Below, one piece after another: positions 38,003 to 45,979 of a DNA stretch of 64,000 nucleotides. The notes beneath the pieces were generated by a model, which was given only the letters and a program-made list of their open reading frames with translations, did not search any database and was not told the DNA's origin. Source of the DNA: Amycolatopsis bartoniae (GTDB lineage: Bacteria; Actinomycetota; Actinomycetes; Mycobacteriales; Pseudonocardiaceae); NCBI RefSeq assembly GCF_014191255.1, contig NZ_JACHWH010000001.1, positions 1,240,001 to 1,304,000 on the forward strand. The letters run 5' to 3'. Numbering within the stretch: position 1 is the stretch's first letter; each line of letters begins with the position of its first letter. A program made the position numbers and the translations under genes.

Positions 38003-38746
38003 TCACTCGTCCTCTTCCTCCTCGTTCTCGAAGACCGACGCCTCGCGGCCGCGGACCACGATGTCGAACTCGAACGCGAGCGCCCAGTGGTCGACGGTGC
38101 GGCTCATGTCGAACTTCGAGATCATCCGCTGCCGGGCCTTCTCGTCCGGGATCGAGTTGAAGATCGGGTCCTGGAAGAACAGCGGGTCCTCGGGGAAGTA
38201 CATCTGCGTGACCAGGCGCTGTGTGAAGGCCAGGCCGAACACGGAGAAGTGGATGTGGGCCGGGCGCCAGGCGTTGTCGTGGTTCTTCCACGGGTACGCG
38301 CCAGGCTTGATCGTGGTGAACTCGTACCGCCCCTCCGAGTCGGTGACCGTGCGGCCGGCACCGGTGAAGTTCGGGTCGAGCGGGCCGGGCCAGTTGTCGC
38401 CGATGTGCCGGTAACGGCCGGAGGCGTTGGCCTGCCAGATCTCGATCAGCGAGTGCGGGATCGGCCTGCCGTCACCGTCGAGCAGCCGGCCGTGGACGAT
38501 GATCCGCTGTCCGATCGGCTCCCCGTCGTGCTGCACGGTGAGGTCGTTGTCGTGCTCGCCGAGCCTGCCGGGGCCGAGCAGCGGGCCGGTGACCTCGGTG
38601 AGCATCTGCGGCAGCAGGCTCAGCGGCTGCTTGGGGTGCCGGAACGTGGTGGACCGGTAGGAGGGCGAGTCCAGCGGCGGATGGGTGCCCTCGGGATCCC
38701 GCCGGTACTGCGGCAGGATCAGCCTGTCGCTCGTCGGTGCTGCCAT
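38003..38746 (-). CDS. pcaH: protocatechuate 3,4-dioxygenase beta subunit
   Basis: 247 residues. The four non-heme Fe(III) ligands are visible as Y112 (SGRYRHIG), Y151 (PGAYPWKN), H164 and H166 (RPAHIHFS), so this is the catalytic subunit. N-terminal PQYRRDPEGTHPPLDSPSYRSTTFRHPKQPL is the family start. It ends in an unusually acidic tail, FENEEEEDE. It catalyses intradiol cleavage of protocatechuate to 3-carboxy-cis,cis-muconate with O2. It is in the middle of the operon, 45 bases after pcaF. Confidence 0.96.
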   Translation of the reverse strand: MAAPTSDRLILPQYRRDPEGTHPPLDSPSYRSTTFRHPKQPLSLLPQMLTEVTGPLLGPGRLGEHDNDLTVQHDGEPIGQRIIVHGRLLDGDGRPIPHSLIEIWQANASGRYRHIGDNWPGPLDPNFTGAGRTVTDSEGRYEFTTIKPGAYPWKNHDNAWRPAHIHFSVFGLAFTQRLVTQMYFPEDPLFFQDPIFNSIPDEKARQRMISKFDMSRTVDHWALAFEFDIVVRGREASVFENEEEEDE

Positions 38747-38791
38747 AGCACTTTCCCTTTCCTTCAGTGCTGTTTCCGAAGCCGTCCCCGG

Positions 38792-39967
38792 TCAGGCTTC
38801 GAGGACGACGGCCAGCCCCTGGCCGACGCCGATGCAGATGGCGGCGAGGCCGTAGCCGCCGCCGCGGCGGCGCAGCTCGTACGTCAGGGCGCCGAGGATG
38901 CGGCCACCGGAGGCACCCAGCGGGTGGCCGATCGCGATCGCGCCGCCGTTGACGTTGACGATCGACGGGTCGAGCTTCGGCCAGTCGGCGAGGCACGCGA
39001 GCGACTGCGCGGCGAACGCCTCGTTCAGCTCGACGGCCTTGAGGTCCTCCCAGCCGATGCCCGCCCGTTCGAGCGCGATCTCCGCGGCCCGGACCGGGCC
39101 GATGCCGAACACGTCCGGGTCCACCCCCGCCGCGCCCCGGCCCGCGATGCGGGCGAGCGGCGTCTTGCCCAGCCTGTCCGCGGCCTTCTGGTCGCCCAGC
39201 AGCACCGCCGACGCGCCGTCGTTGAGCGGCGAGGCGTTGCCCGCGGTGATGGTGCCCTCCTTGCGGAAGGACGGCTTGAGCTTGGCCAGCTTCTCCGCGG
39301 TGGAGTCGGCCCGGATGCCCTCGTCGCGGGTCAGCTCGGTGCCGGGCACCGGCACCACGTGGTCGTCGTAGAACCCGGCGTCCCACGCCTTCGCCGCGTT
39401 CAGGTGACTGCGCAGGGCGAACTCGTCCTGCGCCTCGCGCCCGATGCCGTAGCGCTCGGCGAGTCTTTCGGTGCTCTCGCCCAGCGAGATCGTCCACTGC
39501 TCCGGCATCTCCGGGTTGACCATGCGCCAGCCCAGCGTGCTGGAGTGCAGCGTCTGGTTGCCCGCCGCGAACGCCTTCTCCGGCTTCAGCAGGATCATCG
39601 GCGCCCGGCTCATCGACTCCACGCCGCCCGCGACGACGAGCGACGCGTCACCGGTCGCGATGGAGCGGCTGGCCTGCATGGCCGCGTCCAGGCCCGATCC
39701 GCAGAGGCGGTTGACGGTGGTGCCCGGCACACTGGTGGGCCAGCCCGCGAGCAGCGCCGCCATCCTGGCCACGTTGCGGTTGTCCTCCCCGGCCTGGTTC
39801 GCGTCGCCGAGGACCACCTCGTCGACCGTCGCCGGGTCGAGGTCGCTGCGCTCGCGCAGCGCCTTGAGCACGTGCGCGGCGAGGTCGTCGGGGCGGACCT
39901 TCGCCAGCGCGCCGCCGTAGCGGCCGAACGGGGTGCGGATCGCGTCGAGTACGAATGCCTCGGACAT
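38792..39967 (-). CDS. pcaF: beta-ketoadipyl-CoA thiolase
   Basis: 391 residues. The thiolase nucleophile Cys is in NRLCGSGLDAAMQASRSI near residue 90. The C-terminal GGAIAIGHPLGASGGRI and AAICIGVGQGLAVVLEA supply the His and second Cys. AFVLDAIRTPFGRYGGALAKVRPDDLAAH is the PcaF/PaaJ-like N-terminus. It cleaves beta-ketoadipyl-CoA to succinyl-CoA and acetyl-CoA. Its ATG overlaps the pcaJ stop (TGATG), indicating coupled translation. Confidence 0.94.
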   Translation of the reverse strand: MSEAFVLDAIRTPFGRYGGALAKVRPDDLAAHVLKALRERSDLDPATVDEVVLGDANQAGEDNRNVARMAALLAGWPTSVPGTTVNRLCGSGLDAAMQASRSIATGDASLVVAGGVESMSRAPMILLKPEKAFAAGNQTLHSSTLGWRMVNPEMPEQWTISLGESTERLAERYGIGREAQDEFALRSHLNAAKAWDAGFYDDHVVPVPGTELTRDEGIRADSTAEKLAKLKPSFRKEGTITAGNASPLNDGASAVLLGDQKAADRLGKTPLARIAGRGAAGVDPDVFGIGPVRAAEIALERAGIGWEDLKAVELNEAFAAQSLACLADWPKLDPSIVNVNGGAIAIGHPLGASGGRILGALTYELRRRGGGYGLAAICIGVGQGLAVVLEA

Positions 39968-40734
39968 CACTTGGCAGCCTTCAGTTCGCGGAGGGTCTGG
40001 AGTTCGGTCTCGGTGGGGGCGGGCGTGCGGGACAGCTCGGGTGAGACCTTCAGGTCCCAGCCCGTCGCTTCGCGCACCTGCTCGACCTCCACGCCTTCGT
40101 GCAGCTGGGTGAGGACCAGCTCACCCGTCTCGTCCGGGCGGAACACGCCGAGGTCGGTGATCACCAGCGTGGGGCCCGCGCCGCGCAGGCCGAGCTTCTC
40201 GCGCTCGCCGTGGCCCCTGCCGTGCCCGAACGAGGTGATGAAGTCGACCTTCTCGACGAAGCTGCGCTTGCTCTGGCGCACCACGACGTACACCTCGCGG
40301 CACGACGCCGCGATCTCCGGCGCACCACCCGCGCCCGGCAGCCGCACCTTCGGGTGCGCGTAGTCGTCGCCGATCACGGTGGTGTTGATGTTGCCGAACC
40401 TGTCCAGCTGCGCCGCGCCGAGGAAACCGATGTCGATCCGGCCGGGCTGGAGCCAGTAGTTGAACACCTCGGGCACGCTGATCACCGCGTCCGCCGTCTC
40501 GGCGAGTATCCCGTCGCCGATCGACGCGGGCAGCCGCCCCGGCTTGGAGCCGAGCGTGCCCGACTCGTAGACGAGCACGAGATCCGGCGCGTGCGTGCGG
40601 CGCGCGAGGTTCGCCGCGGTGGAGGGCAGGCCGATGCCGACGAAGCACCGCTGGCCGCCGGACAGCGCGCGGGCAGCGGCGATGGACATCATCTCGTCGG
40701 ATGTGTACGTGCGCTCTTCGGTCGTCGCAGTCAC
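39967..40734 (-). CDS. pcaJ: 3-oxoacid (beta-ketoadipate) CoA-transferase subunit B
   Basis: 255 residues from a GTG at 40734. CoA-transferase family I beta chain: GGQRCFVGIGLPSTAANLA, the active Glu in LVYESGTLG, and DIGFLGAAQLDRFGNINTTVIGDDYAHPKVRLPGAGGAPEIAASC. With PcaI it moves CoA from succinyl-CoA to beta-ketoadipate. It overlaps pcaI by 4 bases. The subunit form is larger than E. coli AtoA-like chains and matches actinobacterial PcaJ/CatJ. Confidence 0.92.
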   Translation of the reverse strand: MTATTEERTYTSDEMMSIAAARALSGGQRCFVGIGLPSTAANLARRTHAPDLVLVYESGTLGSKPGRLPASIGDGILAETADAVISVPEVFNYWLQPGRIDIGFLGAAQLDRFGNINTTVIGDDYAHPKVRLPGAGGAPEIAASCREVYVVVRQSKRSFVEKVDFITSFGHGRGHGEREKLGLRGAGPTLVITDLGVFRPDETGELVLTQLHEGVEVEQVREATGWDLKVSPELSRTPAPTETELQTLRELKAAK

Positions 40735-41549
40735 TTCGCCGCCTCCATCCCGAACACCTTCTCGTTCAGCCACTGTTCGAACGAGTCCCGATTCCGGCCA
40801 ATGGAATCCCAATACTCGTAATATTCGTTGTCCCTGTCGTAGTAGCCCTGCGCGTACGACGGATGCGCGCCGTGCGGCGCCTCGGCGACCGCGGTGACGG
40901 CCCACGACGGCAGGATCAGCTGCCCTGGCACGGGTTCCAGCTCGTCGACCACCTCCTCGACGGTGACGAGGCTGCGCTTCGCCGCGAGGACGGCCTCCTT
41001 CTGCACGCCGACGAGCCCCCAGATCTGCACGTTGCCCGCCCTGTCCGCGCGCTGCGCGTGGATGACCGACACGTCCGGGTTCAGCGCCGGGACCGCCGCG
41101 AGCTGCTCGCCCGTGAACGGGCACGTGATCTGCTTGATGGTGTCGGTGTGCTTCGGCAGATCGGTGCCGGTGTACCCGCGCAGCACGGCGAACGGCAGCC
41201 CGGAGGCACCGGCGACGTACCGGTTGGCCATGCCCGCGTGGCTGTGCTCCTCGATCTCCAGCGGCACCGGCCACGAGTTCTGCACCGCGTCGCGGAACCG
41301 GTGCAGCGAGCCCACTCCCGGGTTGCCACCCCACGAGAAGACCAGCTTGCGCGCGCAGCCCGCGCCGATCAGCTGGTCGTAAACGATGTCCGGCGTCATC
41401 CGCACCAGCGTCAGGTCCTTGCGGCGCTGGCGGATGATCTCCTGCCCCGCGGCGTGCGGGATCAGGTGGGTGAACCCTTCGAGCGCGACGGTGTCCCCGT
41501 CGTGCACCAGCCGCGCGACCGCGTCACGCAGGGGCAGTATCTCGGCCAT
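40731..41549 (-). CDS. pcaI: 3-oxoacid (beta-ketoadipate) CoA-transferase subunit A
   Basis: 272 residues: FTHLIPHAAGQEIIRQRRKDLTLVRMTPDIVYDQLIGAGCARKLVFSWGGNPGVGSLHRFRDAVQ is the alpha-chain core of actinobacterial CatI/PcaI. EEHSHAGMANRYVAGASGLPF follows. It is the first gene of the pca operon. The 84-base divergent region upstream holds an inverted repeat at 41577-41595 that may be the regulator site. Assignment to beta-ketoadipate rests on the operon context. Confidence 0.92.
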   Translation of the reverse strand: MAEILPLRDAVARLVHDGDTVALEGFTHLIPHAAGQEIIRQRRKDLTLVRMTPDIVYDQLIGAGCARKLVFSWGGNPGVGSLHRFRDAVQNSWPVPLEIEEHSHAGMANRYVAGASGLPFAVLRGYTGTDLPKHTDTIKQITCPFTGEQLAAVPALNPDVSVIHAQRADRAGNVQIWGLVGVQKEAVLAAKRSLVTVEEVVDELEPVPGQLILPSWAVTAVAEAPHGAHPSYAQGYYDRDNEYYEYWDSIGRNRDSFEQWLNEKVFGMEAAK

Positions 41550-41576
41550 CGGCTACTCCGTTCGCATCCCGCACAG

Positions 41577-41595
41577 AAGTTCTCCATAAGAACTT
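41577..41595. promoter_or_regulatory. inverted repeat, candidate IclR/PcaR operator
   Basis: AAGTTCT (41577-41583) and AGAACTT (41589-41595) are perfect 7-bp arms around ccata. It lies upstream of pcaI and the divergent hydroxyacid dehydrogenase. The GTTC-GAAC symmetry is compatible with an IclR-type site. This is inferred from position only. Confidence 0.5.
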
Positions 41596-41633
41596 ACTTG
41601 TTCCGAGCGTTCCGCGCAAGGGAAGGTGGGTGC

Positions 41634-42551
41634 ATGCGGATCGTGGTGACGAGGCGGATATCCGAGGCGGCGCTGGTCGAGCTGCGTGCCCTGGGCGAGG
41701 TGTGGGTGTCGGAAGCGGATCGCCCGCTGGAGCCCGAAGAGCTGGGGAAGGCGGTGGCCGGCGCCGACGCGGTGGTGAGCATGCTCCACGACCGGATCGA
41801 CGCCTCGGTGGCGGAAGCCGCCGGACCTCAGCTGCGCATAGTCGCCAACGTAGCGGTGGGGTACGACAACATCGACGTGCCCGCGCTGGCGGAGCGCGGC
41901 GTCCACGTCACGAACACGCCAGGTGTGCTCACCGACGCGACGGCCGACCTCGCGTTCGGACTCCTGCTCGCGCTCACCCGGCGGATCGCGGAGGGCGACA
42001 GGCTCCTGCGGGCGCGGCAGCCGTGGTCGTTCCACCTCGGGTTCATGCTCGGTTCCGGCTTGCAGGGCAAGACGATGGGCATCGTCGGCGCCGGGCAGAT
42101 CGGCAGGGCGGTCGGCCGCCGGGCCGAGGCGTTCGGCATGCGCGTTGTCTACAGTGGACGATCCGACCCGAAGGAGGAACTGCTGCGGACGGCGGACGTC
42201 GTGTCACTGCACTGCCCGCTCACCCCCGAAACCAGGCACCTGATCGACGCGGACGCGCTGGCGACCATGAAGCACACCGCGTTCCTCATCAACACCACGC
42301 GGGGTCCGGTGGTCGACGAGTCCGCACTCGCGGACGCGCTGCTGGCGAACGAGATCGCGGGCGCGGGGCTGGACGTCTTCGAGCACGAACCGGAAGTCGA
42401 ACCACGACTGCTGGAGCTGGACAACGTCGTGCTCACACCACACCTGGGCTCCGCGACGGTCGAGACGCGCACCGAGATGGCCCTGCTCGCGGCCCGCAAC
42501 GTCGAGGCGGTGCTCACCGGCGGGGAGCCGGTAAATCCCGTGCACTCCTGA
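41634..42551 (+). CDS. D-isomer-specific 2-hydroxyacid dehydrogenase (glyoxylate/hydroxypyruvate reductase-like)
   Basis: 305 residues. NAD(P) motif TMGIVGAGQIGRAVGRRAEAFGM at about 145, catalytic Arg in INTTRGPVVDESAL, Glu in GLDVFEHEPEV and His in LTPHLGSATVETR. YSGRSDP after beta-2 suggests NADPH preference, as in glyoxylate reductases. ATG at 41634 with GGAAGGTGGG upstream. It is divergent from the pca operon and abuts the HAD gene. The natural substrate is not set by context. Confidence 0.9.
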   Translation: MRIVVTRRISEAALVELRALGEVWVSEADRPLEPEELGKAVAGADAVVSMLHDRIDASVAEAAGPQLRIVANVAVGYDNIDVPALAERGVHVTNTPGVLTDATADLAFGLLLALTRRIAEGDRLLRARQPWSFHLGFMLGSGLQGKTMGIVGAGQIGRAVGRRAEAFGMRVVYSGRSDPKEELLRTADVVSLHCPLTPETRHLIDADALATMKHTAFLINTTRGPVVDESALADALLANEIAGAGLDVFEHEPEVEPRLLELDNVVLTPHLGSATVETRTEMALLAARNVEAVLTGGEPVNPVHS

Positions 42552-42575
42552 GTGGTACGGCAGTACAGTTTTTGC

Positions 42576-43259
42576 GTGCGGCAGACACTGATCTTCGACG
42601 CCGACGACACGTTGTGGGAGAACAACGTCGTCTTCGAACGCGTCATCGACGACTACCTGGGCTGGCTCGCCCACCCGACACTGGACCGTGCCGCGCTGCG
42701 CGCGATCCTGGACGACATCGAGCGGGCGAACGCGGTGGCGCACGGCTACGGCACCCAGGTGTTCCTGCGCAGCCTGCACGACTGCTTCGAGCACCTGCGC
42801 GAGCGGCCCGCGACCGAGGCCGAACGCCAGGAGATCCTCGCGCTGGCCGACGCGCTGATCAACCTGCGGGTCGAGCTGATCCCCGGCGTCGCGGAGACGC
42901 TCGAAGAGCTGAGCACGCGGCACGACCTGCTGTTGCTGACCAAGGGCGACCCCGAGGAGCAGCAGCGCAAGCTGGACGCCTCGGGCGTGGTGCACCACTT
43001 CGGCAGCGTCCACATCGTGCGCGAGAAACACGACGGCACGTACCGGGGCCTGGTCGAGGAGCACTCGCTGCGGCCGGACCGGACGTGGATGATCGGGAAC
43101 TCACCGAAGTCGGACATCCTGCCCGCCCGCCGCGTGGGGCTGAACGCGGTGTTCATCCCGAACACGCACACGTGGGTGCTGGAGCACGACGAACTGGACC
43201 CGCATGACGACGGGGTCCTGCACCTGGAGCGGTTCCCGGAGCTGCTGGCGCATTTTTGA
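42576..43259 (+). CDS. HAD-superfamily hydrolase
   Basis: About 227 residues from the GTG at 42576. Motif I DADDTLWENN (nucleophile Asp and DxD), motif II LLLTKGDPEEQ, motif III Lys/motif IV WMIGNSPKSDILPARRVGL. The cap lies between motifs I and II. This is a phosphatase/dehalogenase-type enzyme of unknown substrate. An in-frame GTG at 42552 directly follows the preceding stop. I prefer 42576, because the conserved motif starts right after it and a TACAGT -10-like box 7 bases upstream would make a leaderless mRNA. Confidence 0.85.
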   Translation: MRQTLIFDADDTLWENNVVFERVIDDYLGWLAHPTLDRAALRAILDDIERANAVAHGYGTQVFLRSLHDCFEHLRERPATEAERQEILALADALINLRVELIPGVAETLEELSTRHDLLLLTKGDPEEQQRKLDASGVVHHFGSVHIVREKHDGTYRGLVEEHSLRPDRTWMIGNSPKSDILPARRVGLNAVFIPNTHTWVLEHDELDPHDDGVLHLERFPELLAHF

Positions 43260-43272
43260 GCCCGGGCGCGAT

Positions 43273-43479
43273 GGTTGGCGCACGTCGGGGCTGCGTGCGG
43301 GAGCGGCTGGGTGAGGCGGCGGACTCCGGATGAGTGGCCGACAGCGGGACGCTGGGCCCGGGGTCGCCTGAACAGAGAGGCGGCTGGGCGGGGAAGCACG
43401 GGACAGCGCGGCGAACGTGGCACGAACCGCCAGCGGGCGCCGGGCCGGGTTGGCGCACGTCGGGGCTGCGTGCGGGAGC
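43273..43479. repeat. two exact 32-bp direct repeats
   Basis: 43273-43304 and 43448-43479 are identical (both begin ggttggcgcacgtcgg and end gtgcgggagc), with a 143-base spacer. Weaker similarity continues downstream (ggatgagtggcc versus ggatgagccgcc), so the region looks like a decayed duplication. Confidence 0.75.
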
Positions 43480-43581
43480 AACTGACTGCCACGGCAGGGC
43501 CCACCGAGAGCGAAGGGGCCACCAGTGGGGCGCGGTGAACGGATGAGCCGCCAGCCGGAACACCGACCCCGGACACAGCGC

Positions 43582-43616
43582 AGCCGGCTCCTCGCACCCA
43601 GAGAGAGGAGCCGGCT
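43582..43616. terminator. 12-bp perfect hairpin between HAD and HesB-like genes
   Basis: agccggctcctc (43582-43593) pairs perfectly with gaggagccggct (43605-43616) around an 11-base loop. It lies 17 bases past the HesB-like stop on the minus strand and could serve both convergent genes. No T-run follows. Confidence 0.6.
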
Positions 43617-43633
43617 GCCTGCGGAAACCGCGG

Positions 43634-43939
43634 TCAGACGCCCACGGCCGGGGCCGGCATCACCGCGAAGTTCAGCTGTCCCTCGTCGTCCTGCTGGACG
43701 TCGAGGACCTTGTCGTCGAGGAACTGGGCCGCCTGCGGCTCCAGGAACACCCTCGCCCCGTCGTCGGTGCCCAGCACCTGGTCGCCCGCCTCGGGCTGCT
43801 CCGCCAGCGAGAGCGCGAGCTGCGCGCCCTCCTCCTGCTGGGCCTGTACCGCGAAGCGCAACCCCCCGGTCTCCTGCTTGCCTTCCTGGGTGGTCAGCGC
43901 GCTGATCGCCTCGGCGGCGGCATCGGTCATCGCGAGCAT
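43634..43939 (-). CDS. HesB/IscA-like fold protein without cysteines
   Basis: 101 residues from the ATG at 43939 (GAAGGG nine bases upstream). The pattern MLAMTDAAAEAISAL, GGLRFAVQAQQEEGAQLALSLAEQPEAGDQVLGTDDGARVFLEPQAAQFLDDKVLDVQQD, NFAVMPAP follows the A-type Fe-S carrier fold. All three cluster cysteines are missing, and the protein has no Cys at all. It therefore cannot carry an Fe-S cluster in the IscA manner. It is monocistronic. Its function is unknown; it could bind another ligand or be structural. Confidence 0.8.
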   Translation of the reverse strand: MLAMTDAAAEAISALTTQEGKQETGGLRFAVQAQQEEGAQLALSLAEQPEAGDQVLGTDDGARVFLEPQAAQFLDDKVLDVQQDDEGQLNFAVMPAPAVGV

Positions 43940-44072
43940 GGTGATCATCCCTTCGGTTCTCGTGCGCTCGTCCCCACGACCGTAGAGGTCTCGGAATGGT
44001 CACGCCGCCCCGCACCGGCAGCTTTGGCCGAAAACCCGCCGTTCCCCCAGTTCACCCCGGGAGTGACGGATG

Positions 44073-44516
44073 TCACTGCGGGGCTGTCGGCGGCGTCCGG
44101 AACGTCTCCGCGACCGAGCCACCCGGCTTGTCCGCGTTCTGGTCCTCCTCGACCGACGGCACGCCCCGCGGCGAGTCGGCGTCGTCGCGCACGAGCGTCT
44201 CCGGCGTGCCGACCTGGTCGTCGACGCTCTCGTCGAGCTGCTCGGCCGGGGTGGTCGCCGTGGTCGGCCGGTCCGGGTCCTCCGGCTGGACGTCCGGGCG
44301 CTCCTCGCGCAGCCGGTCCTCCAGCGGCTTGCCGTCACGTTCCTCGTTCGGGGTCGTGCCGAAGCCGTCGGAGAAGGCGTAACGCTCGGGCGGCTCGATG
44401 CCCTCTTCGAGCGGGTCGACCCGGAGGCGGTCCTCGTCCAGATCCTCTGCGCTGTTCAGCGCCGCGGGATCGGATTCGACGGAATCGGGAACAGGATGTC
44501 CATGCGCCTCACTCAT
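44073..44516 (-). CDS. DUF5709-like acidic protein
   Basis: 147 residues from the ATG at 44516 (MSEAHGHPVPDSVESDP). It is very acidic and Pro-rich, with the segment DPLEEGIEPPERYAFSDGFGTTPNEERDGKPLEDRLREERPDV that marks the actinobacterial DUF5709 family. No membrane segment, signal peptide or cysteines. Probably soluble and largely disordered; the function of the family is unknown. It is divergent from the GtrA gene with 92 bases between starts. Confidence 0.8.
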   Translation of the reverse strand: MSEAHGHPVPDSVESDPAALNSAEDLDEDRLRVDPLEEGIEPPERYAFSDGFGTTPNEERDGKPLEDRLREERPDVQPEDPDRPTTATTPAEQLDESVDDQVGTPETLVRDDADSPRGVPSVEEDQNADKPGGSVAETFRTPPTAPQ

Positions 44517-44608
44517 GGAGCAGCGGTACCCGAGGTCAAGGCCGGGCAAACCCGAGATCAAGCTCACTCGCTTGTATCGTGCAAGAAGTTGCTGAGTGTA
44601 GGTAAGTT

Positions 44609-45046
44609 GTGGACATGACCACCGCGCAGTGGACCCGGCCCCGTGCCGAGCACCGGGTCGACGGCACCCACCCGGTGTTCTGGTACGTGGTCGCCGGCGT
44701 CGTGACCACCGGACTGCAGGAGCTCGTCTTCCTCGCCGCCCGGCCGCTGATGCCGTCCGTCGCGGCGAACGTCCTCGCCATCGCGCTCACGACGGTCGCC
44801 AACACCGAGTTCCACCGCCGGGTCACCTTTTCGACGATGCACACGTCCGCGGTGAAGCTCCACATCCAGTCGATCGGCACCTTCGCCTTTTACGCCGGGT
44901 ACGGCTCGGTGGTTCTGCTCGTGCTCCAAGCATTCGTCGGTTCACCCTCGGCGACACTCGAAGCGGTGATTCTTGCCATCACCAGTACGGTGGGCGGAAT
45001 CTTACGGTTCGTGGTCCTTCGTTGGTGGGTTTTCACCACGGACTGA
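44609..45046 (+). CDS. GtrA-family membrane protein
   Basis: 145 residues with four predicted membrane segments: PVFWYVVAGVVTTGLQELVFLAA, VAANVLAIALTTVANTEFHRR, TFAFYAGYGSVVLLVLQAFV and LEAVILAITSTVGGILRFVVLRWWVF. NTEFHRRVTFS and the terminal RF..LRWWVF are GtrA hallmarks. GtrA proteins take part in cell-surface polysaccharide or teichoic-acid type glycosylation, possibly flipping lipid-linked sugars. The start is GTG 44609 or ATG 44615. Confidence 0.87.
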   Translation: MDMTTAQWTRPRAEHRVDGTHPVFWYVVAGVVTTGLQELVFLAARPLMPSVAANVLAIALTTVANTEFHRRVTFSTMHTSAVKLHIQSIGTFAFYAGYGSVVLLVLQAFVGSPSATLEAVILAITSTVGGILRFVVLRWWVFTTD

Positions 45047-45307
45047 GCGCCACCGAATGGATACGGAACTCACCGGTAACGGCGGAAAGTGACCGCCCAC
45101 CAAGCAATCGCGGCCATTCCGCTGCTGCAAACGGGGTATTCCCGAAAGATTGCTTGTTGAAATCTCACACGCCGCATACGATTACGCTCAGTCGCATCGA
45201 GAGCGGATCGGCAGGGACCTTTTGGGGAGTGTCCGCTCGCGATCGTGACAGACGTTGACCTGACGACGACCGGTCGGTAGGTCTCCGTTGTCGTTGGGGA
45301 GTCGACC
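45047..45307. other. upstream region of the sigma factor gene
   Basis: 261 bases without a gene. It is noticeably A/T-richer than its surroundings in its first 140 bases. It carries the promoter at 45255-45283. No other signal was recognised. Confidence 0.5.
45255..45283 (+). promoter_or_regulatory. sigma-70-type promoter of the sigma factor gene
   Basis: TTGACC (45255-45260) and TAGGTC (45278-45283) are separated by 17 bases, a good principal-sigma promoter. The start codon ATG at 45308 is preceded by GGGGAG at 45296-45301. Confidence 0.65.
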
Positions 45308-45979
45308 ATGAAAACCGAAGTCCCGCCTGTCGTTCCTGTGCCCGCAGAAGCTCAGGTGCCCGGGTTCACCACGCCGCAGACCTTTCCACGGGGGGCCGCC
45401 TCACGGCTGACCAAGGAAGAGCTCGACCCCGCGGTGAAGGATGCCGCCACCGGGCATCCGGCCGCCGTCGAGCGCCTGATCAGCATGATCACGCCCGTCG
45501 CCGTGCGGTACTGCCGCGCCCGCCTCGGCGGCCGCGACCTGTCGTACCTCTCGGCCGACGACGTCGCGCAGGAGGTCTGCCTGGCCGTGCTGCACGCGCT
45601 GCCGAACTACCAGGACCGCGGCGGCTCGTTCCTGTACCTGGTGCACGCGATCGCCTCGAACAAGGTCGCCGACGCCTACCGCCTGGTCTCACGCGACCGG
45701 TCGGACCCGGTCGCCGAGCTGCCCGAGCGCCCGCTCGCGGACAACGAGCCGGAGAAGTACGTGCTCGACGGCGACCTCGGCGCCAGGCTGAACGGGCTCA
45801 TCGCCACCCTGCCCCCGCTGCAGCAGGAGATCCTGACCCTGCGGCTGATCGTGGGCCTGTCGGCGAACGAGACCGCCGAGGCGCTCGGCATCTCGGCGGG
45901 CAACGTCCGCGTCACCCAGCACCGGGCCCTCACGAAGCTGCGCACCATGATCACCCGCGACGGTGACCTGGTCGGCTAG
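45308..45979 (+). CDS. ShbA/SigD-type RNA polymerase sigma factor
   Basis: 223 residues of the ECF-like class. Region 2 (ITPVAVRYCRARLGG, DDVAQEVCLAVLHALPNYQDRGGSFLYLVHAIASNKVADAYR) and region 4 (LPPLQQEILTLRLIVGLSANETAEALGISAGNVRVTQHRALTKLR) are complete. Length, the 50-residue N-terminal extension and sequence resemble M. tuberculosis SigD and Streptomyces ShbA, which drives the principal sigma gene. No anti-sigma gene is adjacent. It is convergent with the F420 gene, the two stops overlapping by 4 bases. Confidence 0.9.
   Translation: MKTEVPPVVPVPAEAQVPGFTTPQTFPRGAASRLTKEELDPAVKDAATGHPAAVERLISMITPVAVRYCRARLGGRDLSYLSADDVAQEVCLAVLHALPNYQDRGGSFLYLVHAIASNKVADAYRLVSRDRSDPVAELPERPLADNEPEKYVLDGDLGARLNGLIATLPPLQQEILTLRLIVGLSANETAEALGISAGNVRVTQHRALTKLRTMITRDGDLVG

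Larger units (their letters stand above)
43260..43633. other. gene-free region with direct repeats and a hairpin
   Basis: 374 bases without a convincing gene. They contain two 32-bp identical direct repeats (listed separately), recurring ggatgag-type segments, and a 12-bp-arm hairpin at the right end. The frames that run through it on the minus strand encode only Arg/Pro/Ala-rich repeats and lack ribosome sites. Confidence 0.6.

Noticed and set aside
43273-43479. Possible CRISPR repeats or att sites
   Set aside because: Only two copies 175 bp apart, with no further units, cas genes or integrase nearby.
43101-44015. Minus frame across the repeat region and HesB-like gene
   Set aside because: Repeats translated as SRTQPRRAPT-type text; the HesB-like frame has the coding signal instead.
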